Source: a bacterium
GTDB lineage: Bacteria > Cyanobacteriota > Vampirovibrionia > Obscuribacterales > JAKAZS01
DNA: 42,639 nt
Assembly: GCA_021815785.1 (NCBI GenBank)
Contig: JAKAZS010000013.1
Coordinates: forward strand, 1-42,639
Direction of reading: 5' to 3'
Shown here: positions 15,221 to 24,373 of the stretch, piece after piece
Position numbering within the stretch: the first letter of the stretch is position 1
Layout of the letters: each line of letters starts with the position of its first letter
Translations under genes and position numbers: made by a program
The notes under the pieces: generated by a model
Database searches by the model: none
What the model saw: only the letters and a program-made list of their open reading frames with translations
Told to the model about the DNA's origin: nothing

Positions 15221-17350
15221 ATGAAAGTTATTTTAACCGAAAAGCCATCAGTTGCGCAGGATATTGCTAATGTTCTTGGAGCTAAATCGCGTCGCCAAGG
15301 TTATTTTGAAGGAAACGATTACATAGTTACCTTTGCTTTTGGTCATTTAATTAAAATAGTCGATCCTGAAAAAATGGATTCTAAATGGGGCAAACCCTGG
15401 AAATTAGACAATCTACCCATGCTGCCAACAACCTGGAAATACTGTGTAGATTCTAAGGTTAATGAACAGTTTAAAATTATTAAGAATTTTTTTCTTGATA
15501 AAGCTACTACTTCCATTATCTGTGCAACTGATGCCGGACGCGAAGGTGAACATATATTTAGATTAATCTATGAATTAACAAATTGTCAAAAACCGGTTTA
15601 TCGTCTTTGGATAAGCTCATTAACACCGGAGGCAATACAGTCTGGTTTTAATAAATTAAAACCAAACAGTGAGTTTGATAATTTGGCTAACGCTGCAAAA
15701 GCTAGAGCCCATGCTGATTGGATTGTAGGCTTAAATTTCACCAGAGCTTACACGATAATTAATAGCCAGTTATGTACAGTAGGGCGGGTTCAAACACCAA
15801 CTTTAGCTTTAATAACTAAACGGCAAATCGAAATTGACAATTTTAATCCACAAATTTTTTATGAAATTATTGCAAACTTTGAACCTGGTTTTAATGCCTA
15901 TTATCAAACACCAAGTGATAAGCCTGAGACCCGGTTAACTGATAAGAATCAGGCTTTTGCAATATTAAATGAAATTATGCCCTGTCCTAATGGAATTGTT
16001 AAATCTGTTGCGCTCATTGAAAAAAAGACTAAGCCACCATTGCTTTTTGACTTATTAAACTTACAAAAAGAAGCCAATAAACGCTTTGGTTATACTGCTA
16101 AAGAAACTTTAGATATTGCCCAAAATCTTTATGAAAAATATAAACTCTTATCCTATCCTCGAACAGAGTCACGGCATTTATCTACCGATATGTTAGCTGA
16201 ATTACCCAAAATTCTGACAACTTTACTAAAAACGGCTACGATATCTGCCAATGCCTTTAAAGCTTTTACGGCAATTGGTATCAATGCAGACACTGTAACC
16301 CTCGATCAAATCCGTCCTAGTTTAACTAAAAATTATGTCGATAATACTAAATTAACCGATCATCATGCGATTATTCCTACCAATAAATATCCTACAAGTG
16401 ATTTGCCTATAAAGGAAAGTAATATCTACAAATTAGTATCTATGCGTTTTTTGAGTATATTTTTACCACCAGAAATCCGCAACGAAACTACGGTAATAAT
16501 TGGTATCAATAAACATAATTTTCGTGCCCGTGGTATTGTTATAACCTATCCTGGTTGGACCGTTCTTACCAGTAACCAGGATAGGGATAAAGATGAGTCT
16601 ACCGATATTCAAATCTTACCTAAGCTTGAACCCAAACAAATAATAATTAAACGACAGGCCAACCTAAAAGAAGGTAAAACCACACCGCCCAAACCTTATG
16701 ATGATGCATCCTTGTTAACAGCCATGAAAAATGCTGGACGAGAAATTGATGATGAGGATCTTGCCAGTTATATGAAACAAAATGGTCTAGGGACACCAGC
16801 TACTCGCGCTGCCATTATTGAAAGATTAATACAAAGTGGTTACCTTGAACGGAAGACTAAAACTTTAATCCCAACAACTAAAGGCCGACTGTTAATTGAA
16901 AATGTCCATCAAGATCTTAAAGATGTAAGTTTGACTGCGTCATGGGAAGAATTGTTAGGTCAAATTATGGATGGCAAATTAAATTTAAAATCGTTTGAAG
17001 AGGCCATTGGCAATTTTGTTACTAAAATTATCCCCGAAATAGCTAAGCAAAATGCCCAAATTCCAGTTGCAACAACCAATGGAATTGGTCCGTGCCCTCT
17101 ATGTAAAACTGGTGAAGTAAGGCCAACCCCAAAGGCTTATGGCTGTAGCCGATGGAAACAAGGTTGCAAATTTACGATTTGGCGCGAACAATATGGTAAA
17201 AAATTATCCGATCCCCAGATAACTGAACTTTTTAACAAACACCAGACTAAAGTCATAAAAGGTTTTAAAAAAAAGGACGGCTCAGGCAATTACGAAGCTA
17301 AATTAGTATTGACTGATGATTTTAAAGTTCGGCTCAATTTCGATAAATAA
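15221..17350 (+). CDS. topB: DNA topoisomerase III (type IA)
   Basis: Type IA topoisomerases cut one DNA strand through a 5'-phosphotyrosine link and pass another strand through the gap. They act on decatenation and recombination intermediates. The 709 residues show an N-terminal TOPRIM domain starting MKVILTEKPSVAQ (E7, K8), with the acidic motif TDAGREGE (D104, E108, E110). The catalytic motif SYPRTES has active-site Tyr312. NGLGTPATRAAIIERL marks the conserved region after it. The C-terminus carries one zinc-finger-like element with CPLC, then C-x7-C. Length is somewhat above E. coli TopB (about 650). It lies 10 bp after a membrane protein gene, an odd partner with no evident functional link. 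No terminator is obvious downstream. Confidence 0.95.
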   Translation: MKVILTEKPSVAQDIANVLGAKSRRQGYFEGNDYIVTFAFGHLIKIVDPEKMDSKWGKPWKLDNLPMLPTTWKYCVDSKVNEQFKIIKNFFLDKATTSIICATDAGREGEHIFRLIYELTNCQKPVYRLWISSLTPEAIQSGFNKLKPNSEFDNLANAAKARAHADWIVGLNFTRAYTIINSQLCTVGRVQTPTLALITKRQIEIDNFNPQIFYEIIANFEPGFNAYYQTPSDKPETRLTDKNQAFAILNEIMPCPNGIVKSVALIEKKTKPPLLFDLLNLQKEANKRFGYTAKETLDIAQNLYEKYKLLSYPRTESRHLSTDMLAELPKILTTLLKTATISANAFKAFTAIGINADTVTLDQIRPSLTKNYVDNTKLTDHHAIIPTNKYPTSDLPIKESNIYKLVSMRFLSIFLPPEIRNETTVIIGINKHNFRARGIVITYPGWTVLTSNQDRDKDESTDIQILPKLEPKQIIIKRQANLKEGKTTPPKPYDDASLLTAMKNAGREIDDEDLASYMKQNGLGTPATRAAIIERLIQSGYLERKTKTLIPTTKGRLLIENVHQDLKDVSLTASWEELLGQIMDGKLNLKSFEEAIGNFVTKIIPEIAKQNAQIPVATTNGIGPCPLCKTGEVRPTPKAYGCSRWKQGCKFTIWREQYGKKLSDPQITELFNKHQTKVIKGFKKKDGSGNYEAKLVLTDDFKVRLNFDK

Positions 17351-17453
17351 AGAAAAGTATATATTTCATAAATATTACTTAAGTTTTAAGGAAAATTGCT
17401 TTAAAATAATTATTTAACATATTTTTTCAGTTGACTAACCTAAGTTAAATCTC

Positions 17454-18683
17454 ATGTCGCAAACCATCCCACCCGAAATTATTGAGGCTGCCAACGTTTT
17501 AGCCCTGCATAGTGAAATACTTCCTAATGGCAATAATGGCTTAATCCATAAATTACAAGAAGCTTATAATGAAAAGCGTCCGTTAAGGGTAAAACTTGGT
17601 GTTGATCCAACTTCATCAGACTTACATTTGGGACATACCGTATGTCTAAATAAATTAAAACGCTTTCAAGAATTAGGTCATCAAGTGGTATTAATCATTG
17701 GTGGTTTTACAGCTCAAATTGGCGATCCCAGTGGACGCAATGCCACGCGACCTGCTTTAACTTTAGATCAAGTTAATGAATATGCTAAAACCTATCTTGA
17801 TCAAGTAAGTTTAATCCTTGATATCGATAAAACCGAAATTGTCAATAATGCTGACTGGTTGAGTCCACTTAGTTTAAATGAAATCTTAAAATTAGCTTCT
17901 AAAATTACTTTAAACCAGCTTTTAGCTAAAGAAGCTTTTGGTGACAGGTTAGCTAAAGAACAACCCTTAGCTTTTCATGAATTGTTTTATCCTTTACTTC
18001 AAGCTTACGATTCAGTAGCAATTAGAGCCGATATTGAATTAGGTGGAAGCGATCAACGCTTTAATATCCTTCAAGGGCGTGAATTACAAGCTAAACTTGG
18101 CTTAAATCAACAAATTGCGATGCTTTTACCTTTAATTGAAGGAACTTGCGGCAAACAGAAAATGTCCAAAACCTATGATAATTATATTGCCTTAAAACAT
18201 ACACCCAATGAAATGTTTAGTCGCACGATGCGTTTAAATGATGATTTAATCATTAAATACTTTGAATTAACGACAGCTCTTAGTAATAATGAAATTCAAC
18301 AACAGGTACAATTTATGCTTAATGGTGGCAATCCAGCTCAAGTTAAAAAAATCTTAGCTTGTGAATTAGTAAAAACTTATCATGGTCAAGTAGCTGCCGA
18401 TATTGCTCTTAACGAATGGAATAACATTCACTCATTTAAGGCTCTCCCTACTAAGTTAGAAGAATACACCCTTAATGAAGATACCACTATTTCTAAATTA
18501 CTGGTTAAAACCAATTTAGCTAGTTCAGGTAGTGAAGCTAAACGCCTTATTCAAGAAGGTGCGGTTAAATTTAATAGTGAAGCAATTAAAGATATTAATT
18601 TTGTTTTTAATACCACTATCCTAAATAACGACGAAAATATTCTCCAAATAGGTCGACGTAAATTTTTAAAATTAATTAAATAG
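17454..18683 (+). CDS. tyrS: Tyrosyl-tRNA synthetase
   Basis: The enzyme charges tRNA-Tyr with tyrosine in the cytoplasm. The 409 residues contain the class I signature PTSSDLHLGH (H58-H61), GGFTAQIGDPSGR, the tyrosine-site region GGSDQRFN, and the KMSKS-type loop KQKMSKT (K236-T240). The form of that loop matches the TyrZ-like branch rather than the E. coli type, which has KFGKT. A C-terminal S4 RNA-binding domain covers about 346-409 (ISKLLVKTNLASSGSEAKRL). No Shine-Dalgarno is evident before the ATG. The next gene starts 12 bp downstream behind a GAGG site, so they are probably co-transcribed. Confidence 0.96.
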   Translation: MSQTIPPEIIEAANVLALHSEILPNGNNGLIHKLQEAYNEKRPLRVKLGVDPTSSDLHLGHTVCLNKLKRFQELGHQVVLIIGGFTAQIGDPSGRNATRPALTLDQVNEYAKTYLDQVSLILDIDKTEIVNNADWLSPLSLNEILKLASKITLNQLLAKEAFGDRLAKEQPLAFHELFYPLLQAYDSVAIRADIELGGSDQRFNILQGRELQAKLGLNQQIAMLLPLIEGTCGKQKMSKTYDNYIALKHTPNEMFSRTMRLNDDLIIKYFELTTALSNNEIQQQVQFMLNGGNPAQVKKILACELVKTYHGQVAADIALNEWNNIHSFKALPTKLEEYTLNEDTTISKLLVKTNLASSGSEAKRLIQEGAVKFNSEAIKDINFVFNTTILNNDENILQIGRRKFLKLIK

Positions 18684-18695
18684 AGGTAAAATTCA

Positions 18696-19433
18696 ATGAC
18701 GCAAACTCAATCAGTAACCAGACCCAATACCAGTGACAAAAAACCAATTAAACGGCAATTAGTTAGTTTTGTAGTATACGAAGTTGCTAATGAATGGCGT
18801 AGGCTTTCCAAATCCGAAAAAATCAAAAGTGTTTCTCAATTTCAAAATATTGTCCAAAAATTCCAAAGTATTAAAGACTGTCAGATAATCACCTATAACA
18901 CTATGGGTTTAAGATCCAATGGTGATTTTTTACTATGGATTATTGCCTATGACATTGATACTATTCAAAATTTCAATATTGCTGTAGCTAAATCTCACCT
19001 GGGCTCTTATCTAACTAAACCACACTCATTTTTATCAATGACGAAACGTTCAACATATATTGATCCGCTCGATCCTGAACATCAAGAAGATAGAGTTCAT
19101 ATAATTCCTGGAAAATATAAATATTTTTTCGTCTATCCGTTTATTAAAAAAAGAGACTGGTATACATTATCAATGGATGAACGTCAGGAAATGATGACTG
19201 AACATATAGTAATTGGTAATAAATATCCTTCGGTAAAACTTAATACTACCTATTCATTTGGTTTAGACGATCAAGAATTTGTTGTAGCCTTTGAATCAGA
19301 TAGTTGTGAAGATTTTTTAGATCTTGTCCAAGAATTACGTGAATCAAAGGCCAGCAGTTATACGTTAAAAGATACCCCAATTATTACTTGTATCCGTAAA
19401 GATATCATGACAATTTTAAATGAAATTGGTTAA
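18696..19433 (+). CDS. hemQ: Chlorite dismutase-family protein, probable HemQ-like coproheme decarboxylase
   Basis: This family (Cld superfamily) includes chlorite dismutases and, far more commonly, HemQ, which oxidatively decarboxylates coproheme to protoheme. The 245 residues carry the family core in order: KYFFVYPFIKKRDWYTLS, ERQEMMTEHIVIG with the candidate proximal haem ligand His170, then YPSVKLNTTYSFGLDDQEF and VAFESD. The last section ends with DLVQELRESKASSYTLKDTP. The first 20 residues are a polar extension. GAGG lies 9 nt before the ATG. It follows tyrS closely and precedes the EVE gene by 6 bp. hemB lies 10 kb away, consistent with haem synthesis, but whether this protein is HemQ or another Cld member cannot be fixed from sequence alone. 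Confidence 0.85.
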   Translation: MTQTQSVTRPNTSDKKPIKRQLVSFVVYEVANEWRRLSKSEKIKSVSQFQNIVQKFQSIKDCQIITYNTMGLRSNGDFLLWIIAYDIDTIQNFNIAVAKSHLGSYLTKPHSFLSMTKRSTYIDPLDPEHQEDRVHIIPGKYKYFFVYPFIKKRDWYTLSMDERQEMMTEHIVIGNKYPSVKLNTTYSFGLDDQEFVVAFESDSCEDFLDLVQELRESKASSYTLKDTPIITCIRKDIMTILNEIG

Positions 19434-19439
19434 TTAGTA

Positions 19440-19901
19440 ATGACGATAAATTACTGGCTGTTTAAATCAGAGCCTAGCGTTTTTTCCATAACCGATTTAT
19501 ATAATGCTCCTCAACAAATAACGCAATGGGATGGAGTTAGAAATTATCAAGCTCGCAATTTTTTACGTGATAGTGTTAAATTAAATGATTTGGTTTTTTT
19601 CTATCATTCTAATAGTGAGCCATCAGGAATTGCTGGAATTGCCAGCGTCGTAAAAACGGGTTATCCAGATTATACGGCTCTAGACCCTCATAATCACCAT
19701 TACGACCCTAAATCAACTAAAGAAAAGCCAATTTGGTATATGGTTGATCTTAAATTTGAAAAAGCCTTTAACCAAATTTTAAGTTTAGCGCAACTCAAAA
19801 CCTATCCTGAATTACAACATATGGTGTTATTAAAAAAAGGTTCAAGATTATCCATTCAGCCTGTTAGTAAGGAAGAATGGGTTTTTATTAATCAAATTTA
19901 G
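19440..19901 (+). CDS. EVE-domain protein (thymocyte nuclear protein 1-like)
   Basis: EVE domains are small PUA-like folds related to YTH that bind modified bases; bacterial members have been linked to RNA modification and to defence against modified DNA. The 153 residues are almost all EVE domain: YWLFKSEPSVFSITDL, QWDGVRNYQARNFLR, VFFYHSNSEPSGIAGIASVV, YDPKSTKEKPIWYMVDL and KGSRLSIQPVSKEEW. These cover the family hallmark WDGVRNYQARN and FYHS pocket residues. It begins 6 bp after the HemQ-like gene, so translation may be coupled. The exact ligand is unknown. Confidence 0.93.
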   Translation: MTINYWLFKSEPSVFSITDLYNAPQQITQWDGVRNYQARNFLRDSVKLNDLVFFYHSNSEPSGIAGIASVVKTGYPDYTALDPHNHHYDPKSTKEKPIWYMVDLKFEKAFNQILSLAQLKTYPELQHMVLLKKGSRLSIQPVSKEEWVFINQI

Positions 19902-19911
19902 TTACTTCCAT

Positions 19912-19928
19912 TCAACTTGTGAAGTTGA
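19912..19928. terminator. Short hairpin between convergent EVE and rpsA genes
   Basis: TCAACTT and AAGTTGA form a perfect 7-bp stem around a GTG loop. It sits between two convergent stop codons, where a shared terminator is expected, but neither side has a clear U-tract. Confidence 0.3.
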
Positions 19929-19970
19929 TCCTATTTGGAGGGAATACCAATTATTTTACTATCCAATTAC

Positions 19971-21095
19971 TTAGTCTTTAAGTAATTCAGCAACTTCAAG
20001 GTTTTTAACACTTAAGCTGATTTTATGTTCTTTAGGCGAGAATTTTTTGATTACTGCTTTTACTGATTGACCAATCTGGAATAATTCTTCAGGTCGAACA
20101 TTAGGTTGATCGGTCATTTCAATAGTGGGCAACAAGGCATCAACACCTGGATAAATCTGGACAAAAGCCCCAAAACTTTGCATTTTTCGAACGGTACCAG
20201 TAACCACTTGACCTTCTTGGAATTTATCTTCAATTTCACGCCAAGGATCAGGTTGCATTTGTTTTAAAGATAATGAAATATGACCTTTTTCTTTATCAAT
20301 TTTAAGTACCTTAGTATTAATAATTTCACCAACTTTAAGGTTGTCGGATGGATGTGATACCCGTTCCCAGGAAATTTCTGAAATTGGTAACAAACCATCT
20401 AAACCACCCAAATCAACGAAAGCACCAAAATCAGCAATTCGAACAATTTCACCGGAAATTTCTTGTCCAGGCTCTAAAGTATCTAGAATTTTTTCGCGTT
20501 GAGCAGCTTTTTCTTCTTGAATAGCCAGTCTTTGACTTAAAACTAATTTATTATGCTTAACATCTGCTTCCAATATCTTCATTGGTATTTCCAGCCCAAT
20601 TAAATCTTCTAAAGTAGTCGACTTCACCCTTAACTGACTAGCTGGAACAAATCCCCGTAAGCCATAAACATCAACGACCACACCACCTTTAACAATGGCC
20701 GAAATTTTCGCTTTAATAGTTTGATCATGCTTTTTAATTTCTTCAAGCTGAACCCAACCACGCGCCTGTGCAACCCTTTTTAAGGACAAGGTCAACTGGC
20801 CGTTTTCATTTTCTTCACGTAAAATGTAGAATTCAAATCGATCACTAATTTTAACAACATCATGAATGTCATCAAAAGGCATATTGGACAATTCTTTAAC
20901 AGGTACAAAAGCCTCGGATTTAGCACCAACATCAACCAGGACGCCGTCACGTTCAATTCGAACAATATCGCCGGTAACAATACTACCTTGTTCAAATTTA
21001 GATCGAAGCGTGGCTTCTAAAAGTTTTTCAAATTCTGTTTTTTCCATTTGTTTTTCCGACACTGAATTGTTTGCTCCTGTTGAAAGTTTTATCAT
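19971..21095 (-). CDS. rpsA: 30S ribosomal protein S1
   Basis: S1 binds mRNA on the small subunit and helps load structured messages. The 374 residues hold four S1/OB-fold repeats at about 36-107, 122-189, 208-279 and 293-365. Each shows the G-x-V-x-x-I...G-hydrophobic-V-D hallmark; the third is the most canonical (GEIVRIADFGAFVDLGG). That is shorter than the six-repeat E. coli protein and close to the reduced forms in cyanobacteria and Gram-positives. ATG 21095 has only a distant AGGA (12 nt). An alternative start at Met17 has GGA 8 nt upstream and may be the real one. A promoter and a hairpin lie upstream. Confidence 0.93.
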   Translation of the reverse strand: MIKLSTGANNSVSEKQMEKTEFEKLLEATLRSKFEQGSIVTGDIVRIERDGVLVDVGAKSEAFVPVKELSNMPFDDIHDVVKISDRFEFYILREENENGQLTLSLKRVAQARGWVQLEEIKKHDQTIKAKISAIVKGGVVVDVYGLRGFVPASQLRVKSTTLEDLIGLEIPMKILEADVKHNKLVLSQRLAIQEEKAAQREKILDTLEPGQEISGEIVRIADFGAFVDLGGLDGLLPISEISWERVSHPSDNLKVGEIINTKVLKIDKEKGHISLSLKQMQPDPWREIEDKFQEGQVVTGTVRKMQSFGAFVQIYPGVDALLPTIEMTDQPNVRPEELFQIGQSVKAVIKKFSPKEHKISLSVKNLEVAELLKD

Positions 21096-21181
21096 TAGTA
21101 ATAATTATCCTAAAATACCTGGTCATTCTGAATTATATGCCTAATCTAATATAAAGATAGGAAATGTTGGGCATTCTACGT

Positions 21182-21199
21182 TAAGAATACTTATTCTTA
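21182..21199. promoter_or_regulatory. Inverted repeat at the predicted 5' end of the rpsA transcript
   Basis: TAAGAAT-ACTT-ATTCTTA is a perfect 7-bp stem. On the minus strand it begins about 4 nt after the -10 box, overlapping the expected transcription start of rpsA. It could be an operator or a 5'-end stabilising hairpin. Confidence 0.4.
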
Positions 21200-21202
21200 T
21201 AA

Positions 21203-21232
21203 ATTATATCAAAAAGGTATATAGTTAAGTAA
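21203..21232 (-). promoter_or_regulatory. Extended -10 promoter for rpsA
   Basis: On the minus strand TTACTT (21232-21227), 18 nt, then TATAAT (21208-21203) preceded by TGA, an extended -10 element. The perfect -10 and its placement about 100 nt upstream of the S1 start support it. Confidence 0.5.
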
Positions 21233-21599
21233 AATTTAAAGCAATATTTTAAGGATATTTACTATTTCTTAAAATTACTTGAGCAAAATAGCTCTAAAAC
21301 AGTTGCTATTTAAGCTAATTGTTAACAAAATATTATTGTCAATAGATAAAATCTTCTTAATTTTAAAGCCAATTTTTTTTTATTGATTTTAATCTTAGTA
21401 GCGTAAAACTGATATATAGACTATGGTTCATTTATTTTGACTAATTTTGGTGGAGGTAATTGATATATCCAAAAGTCATAGCTAGTGCCAAGTCTAGATA
21501 TATTGGATTGATAAAATTAAAAATTACTTTTAAAGAAACTATGCTATAAATCATTATATTGGTAGTAAAATCCATTTATATTTTTTATCGAGGTAGTTT

Positions 21600-22235
21600 A
21601 TGAAATCAATCATCCCACACAAATTAAATTCTTTTAATAAGTATTCGTTAATAATGCTATCCTTAATAGCATTTTCCTTTGCTAACCACAACCAAGTCCA
21701 AGCTGAAAATAGCCTTGATACTAATACAGCCAATTTACCTGTTTCAAATGGTTTGCCATTAGCTAATCCTAGTCAGTCAATGACCAGTAATGATCAATCA
21801 CTAAATTTAGCTAATGAAAGATTTGTCAAAGCTAAAAACGATTTAAGTCAAGCTAAAAAAGTATTGACATGGGCTAAAGCCAATCTTAAAGCCAGTTTAG
21901 CTGAATACAAGGCCGCTCAAAGTAATCAAACGGCTACAGCACTAACTAATTCGGCTAAACAAATTGCTAGTAGCGTTACTATACCAGCTAATATGCAACC
22001 AGCAAGTATGCAAAATAATGAGATGGGTAAGACGATTAGTTCAAGTAATAATAATTTACCAGTTAATACCCCGGTTTCAGTTGGTACGCCAGCCAACAAT
22101 CAAGTTGTAACACCTGATTTAGTCAACAGTCAATCTGGTGATACTGCTAGTATGAAAATTGGTAGTTTTAATACCCCTAGTAGCGACATTTCAAATAAAA
22201 GCGGTAACAGTGCTTTTCAAGCGCCACTTCCATAG
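21600..22235 (+). CDS. Small secreted protein with a helical segment, unknown function
   Basis: The 211 residues start with a signal peptide: a basic n-region to Lys14, hydrophobic YSLIMLSLIAFSFA, and likely cleavage after QVQA (about residue 35). Residues about 70-120 are a Lys/Ala-rich helix with heptad-like spacing (NDLSQAKKVLTWAKANLKAS), a possible coiled coil. The rest is low-complexity Asn, Ser, Thr and Gln, a composition like that of the giant surface protein. GAGG lies 6 nt before the ATG. It is a single gene, bounded by a strong hairpin downstream. A periplasmic or surface location is inferred; no family is recognised. Confidence 0.8.
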   Translation: MKSIIPHKLNSFNKYSLIMLSLIAFSFANHNQVQAENSLDTNTANLPVSNGLPLANPSQSMTSNDQSLNLANERFVKAKNDLSQAKKVLTWAKANLKASLAEYKAAQSNQTATALTNSAKQIASSVTIPANMQPASMQNNEMGKTISSSNNNLPVNTPVSVGTPANNQVVTPDLVNSQSGDTASMKIGSFNTPSSDISNKSGNSAFQAPLP

Positions 22236-22260
22236 TTAATAACACCAAACTACTTTCAGT

Positions 22261-22300
22261 AAATAAATTAGCAGTGTTCATTATCACTGCTAATTTATTT
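22261..22300. terminator. Strong bidirectional terminator hairpin
   Basis: AAATAAATTAGCAGTG (22261-22276) and CACTGCTAATTTATTT (22285-22300) form a perfect 16-bp stem with an 8-nt loop. It lies between the convergent secreted-protein gene and rnc. The A/T arms supply a U-rich 3' side in both directions. Confidence 0.85.
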
Positions 22301-22343
22301 AAAAGCATTATTAAAATTAAAAAACCATAAATTTTTGCATTTA

Positions 22344-23039
22344 TTATTTTAAATGCAACTTTATATTATTTAGTGCTAGCTTAGCTGCAGCCTGTTCAGC
22401 ACTTTTCTTGGATTTACCCAGACCGCGACCGATTTCCTGGCCAAAAATCATAACTTTAACTTCAAAATTGCGGTTGTGATCTGGACCAGTTGTTTTAACT
22501 ACTTCGTAAACTGGTAATTCCTGCGAATAACTTTGCGCTATTTCCTGTAAACGAGCTTTAAAATTATTTTTTAAATCATCTTGATCAACTACGTTAGCTA
22601 ATTCATTAAACAATAGTTGGATTGCCGCAAGTACGCAAGACATATCATTGTCAAGATAAATTGCTGCAATCAGTGCTTCCATAGCCTGAGCCATTATGGA
22701 AATTTTGGGCTTAGTATTATTGGCTAATTTTAGACAGTGGTTAAGATTATACTTATAACCTAATTCACTTAAAGTATTGTCAGAAACTAAAACTGCTCTT
22801 ATCTGCGTCAATTCCCCTTCATTATAATTAGGGAATTTTTTGATTAAAAAATCACTTATGGCAAATTTTAAAATTGCATCACCAAAAAATTCGAGAATTT
22901 CGTTGTCCTTAGCTAAATTATTCTCAATAGCATATGATTTATGTAAAAATGCTTGATCAAATAAATCCGGATTATTGACCGAAAAATTAAATTCTTCTTT
23001 GAATATGTTTAAATATTTTTGAAAATCAGTCATTGTCAA
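22344..23039 (-). CDS. rnc: Ribonuclease III with an altered active-site position
   Basis: RNase III cuts double-stranded RNA in rRNA and mRNA processing, using two metal ions held by four acidic residues. The 231 residues have the endonuclease domain (about 1-150) with the signature NEILEFFGDAIL, giving E50 and D54. The second half of the site normally reads ADxxEALIGAIYLD. Here it is MAQAMEALIAAIYLD, so the usual Asp is Gln118 while Glu121 is kept. A dsRNA-binding domain covers about 157-229, ending GKSKKSAEQAAAKLALN. Length is normal. The enzyme may be active with changed metal binding, or impaired; sequence alone does not decide. Confidence 0.93.
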   Translation of the reverse strand: MTMTDFQKYLNIFKEEFNFSVNNPDLFDQAFLHKSYAIENNLAKDNEILEFFGDAILKFAISDFLIKKFPNYNEGELTQIRAVLVSDNTLSELGYKYNLNHCLKLANNTKPKISIMAQAMEALIAAIYLDNDMSCVLAAIQLLFNELANVVDQDDLKNNFKARLQEIAQSYSQELPVYEVVKTTGPDHNRNFEVKVMIFGQEIGRGLGKSKKSAEQAAAKLALNNIKLHLK

Positions 23040-23254
23040 GTCGATAAATAATTGTAAATATATGACCGTTAAATAATTTTAATTTGATATAAAATTTAAT
23101 TAAAGTTACAAGGATTAAATTATTCATTAACTTTATACTCAAAATTTACTTATATTATGGTTTAATCTGATTATATAAAAGTTATTTATTTAATCTTAAC
23201 GTTAGTTAAATTTGTGATTTTACCTTTAATCATATTATAAGGATTTTTAAACAT
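23040..23254. other. Divergent rnc/nuo intergenic region
   Basis: An AT-rich 215-bp gap that must hold promoters for rnc (minus) and the nuo operon (plus). The best plus candidate is TTTACT (23145-23150), 18 nt, GATTAT (23169-23174), which is weak. AAGGA stands about 11 nt before the nuoA start. Confidence 0.35.
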
Positions 23255-23647
23255 ATGGCACAGCTTCAAGTTATTCAAATTTTAATTTTTGTCATACTAG
23301 GATTTGCCTTACCAGCTATTGGCATGATTGGACTAGCTTACCTTTTACAGATTATGTTTGGTTACCACCGTCCTAATTCAGTTAAAAACCAACCTTATGA
23401 ATGTGGCATTAAAGCTTTTCAAGATGCGTTTTTACAATTTGATATCAGATACTATTTATATGCACTGTTATTTATTATATTTGACATCGAAGTAATTTTT
23501 ATCATGCCATGGGCGGTCACTTCTGATTTTATTAGTAAAGCTCTTAAATATCCAATGCTTGGGGCTATCGAAATGGCTGTTTTCTTAGTAATTCTAACTT
23601 TTGGCCTAGTTTATGCCTGGAAAAAAGGTGCCTTAGAGTGGGAATAA
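23255..23647 (+). CDS. nuoA: NADH-quinone oxidoreductase subunit A (NdhC)
   Basis: This is a small membrane subunit at the junction of the peripheral and membrane arms of complex I/NDH-1. The 130 residues show three transmembrane helices and the family motifs NQPYECGIKAFQDAF and FDIRYYLYALLFIIFDIEV, followed by MPWA and a third helix ending YAWKKGALEW. Length is normal. It is the first gene of an eight-gene run nuoABCDHIJK. nuoB follows after 14 bp behind AAGGAG. Confidence 0.96.
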   Translation: MAQLQVIQILIFVILGFALPAIGMIGLAYLLQIMFGYHRPNSVKNQPYECGIKAFQDAFLQFDIRYYLYALLFIIFDIEVIFIMPWAVTSDFISKALKYPMLGAIEMAVFLVILTFGLVYAWKKGALEWE

Positions 23648-23661
23648 AGGAGTAAATAAAT

Positions 23662-24348
23662 ATGTCTGAATCATTAAACAATGACTTGAATTCAACTAAC
23701 CTTGCTAGTGAAAACGCTTCACTTATTACACCAGAATTGGCTGATACGGTTACTTTAACTAGTATTGACAAAGCTATTAACATGTTGTCACAAATAGTTA
23801 GCCCAATTGCTAATTTAGCACGGTCAAATTCTGTTTGGCCATTAACTTTTGGTACTTCTTGTTGTGCAATTGAAATGATGTGCGTAGGAATGTCGGCCTT
23901 TGATATATCGCGCTTTGGCTCAGAAGTATTTAGAGCGACACCACGTCAGGCTGATTTGATTATTACAGCTGGTACCATAACTCGAAAAATGGCATCAGCG
24001 CTTATTACTCTGTATGAGCAATTACCTGAACCTAAATATGTCATTGCAATGGGAGCTTGTACGATTACTGGTGGTATGTTTAATGACTCTTATTCAGTAG
24101 TTCAAGGAGTTGATCGAATAATACCAGTAGATGTATATTTACCGGGTTGTCCACCCAGACCTGAAGCAATTTTAGATGCATTGCTTAAATTACAGCAAAA
24201 AATTCGCACGGAAAACTATGCCAAACGTAGGGTTCAGGCTTATCAACAAAGGCCAGTTTGTTATGTTGATTATGACTGTGGTCGTCCCCTTGAAGATCTT
24301 CTAGCTATGGCCATGGAAGATACGAGCTTAGCCTTAGACCAGAAGTAA
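23662..24348 (+). CDS. nuoB: NADH-quinone oxidoreductase subunit B (NdhK)
   Basis: NuoB carries cluster N2, the last iron-sulfur centre before quinone. The 228 residues contain the four ligands in their motifs: [10 protein letters not shown] (C67, C68), [11 protein letters not shown] (C133) and [11 protein letters not shown] (C163). The first 45 residues are an acidic, variable extension. The C-terminus (about 190-228) continues past the usual end as in cyanobacterial NdhK. It sits between nuoA and nuoC with short gaps. Confidence 0.97.
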   Translation: MSESLNNDLNSTNLASENASLITPELADTVTLTSIDKAINMLSQIVSPIANLARSNSVWPLTFGTSCCAIEMMCVGMSAFDISRFGSEVFRATPRQADLIITAGTITRKMASALITLYEQLPEPKYVIAMGACTITGGMFNDSYSVVQGVDRIIPVDVYLPGCPPRPEAILDALLKLQQKIRTENYAKRRVQAYQQRPVCYVDYDCGRPLEDLLAMAMEDTSLALDQK

Positions 24349-24373
24349 ATAATAATTAACGAGGAAAATATAA

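Larger units (their letters stand above)
21096..21599. other. Divergent intergenic region between rpsA and a small secreted protein gene
   Basis: Besides the rpsA promoter and hairpin, this 504-bp AT-rich stretch holds two weak plus-strand promoter candidates for the gene at 21600. One is TTGACT (21437-21442), 18 nt, TGATAT (21461-21466). The other is an extended -10, TGCTATAAA, at 21542-21550. I see no tRNA, no riboswitch I can name and no open frame worth calling. Confidence 0.4.

Noticed and set aside
20866-21144. 92-codon plus-strand frame opposite rpsA
   Set aside because: It is antisense to conserved S1 repeats, with Ser/Thr-rich composition and no family features.
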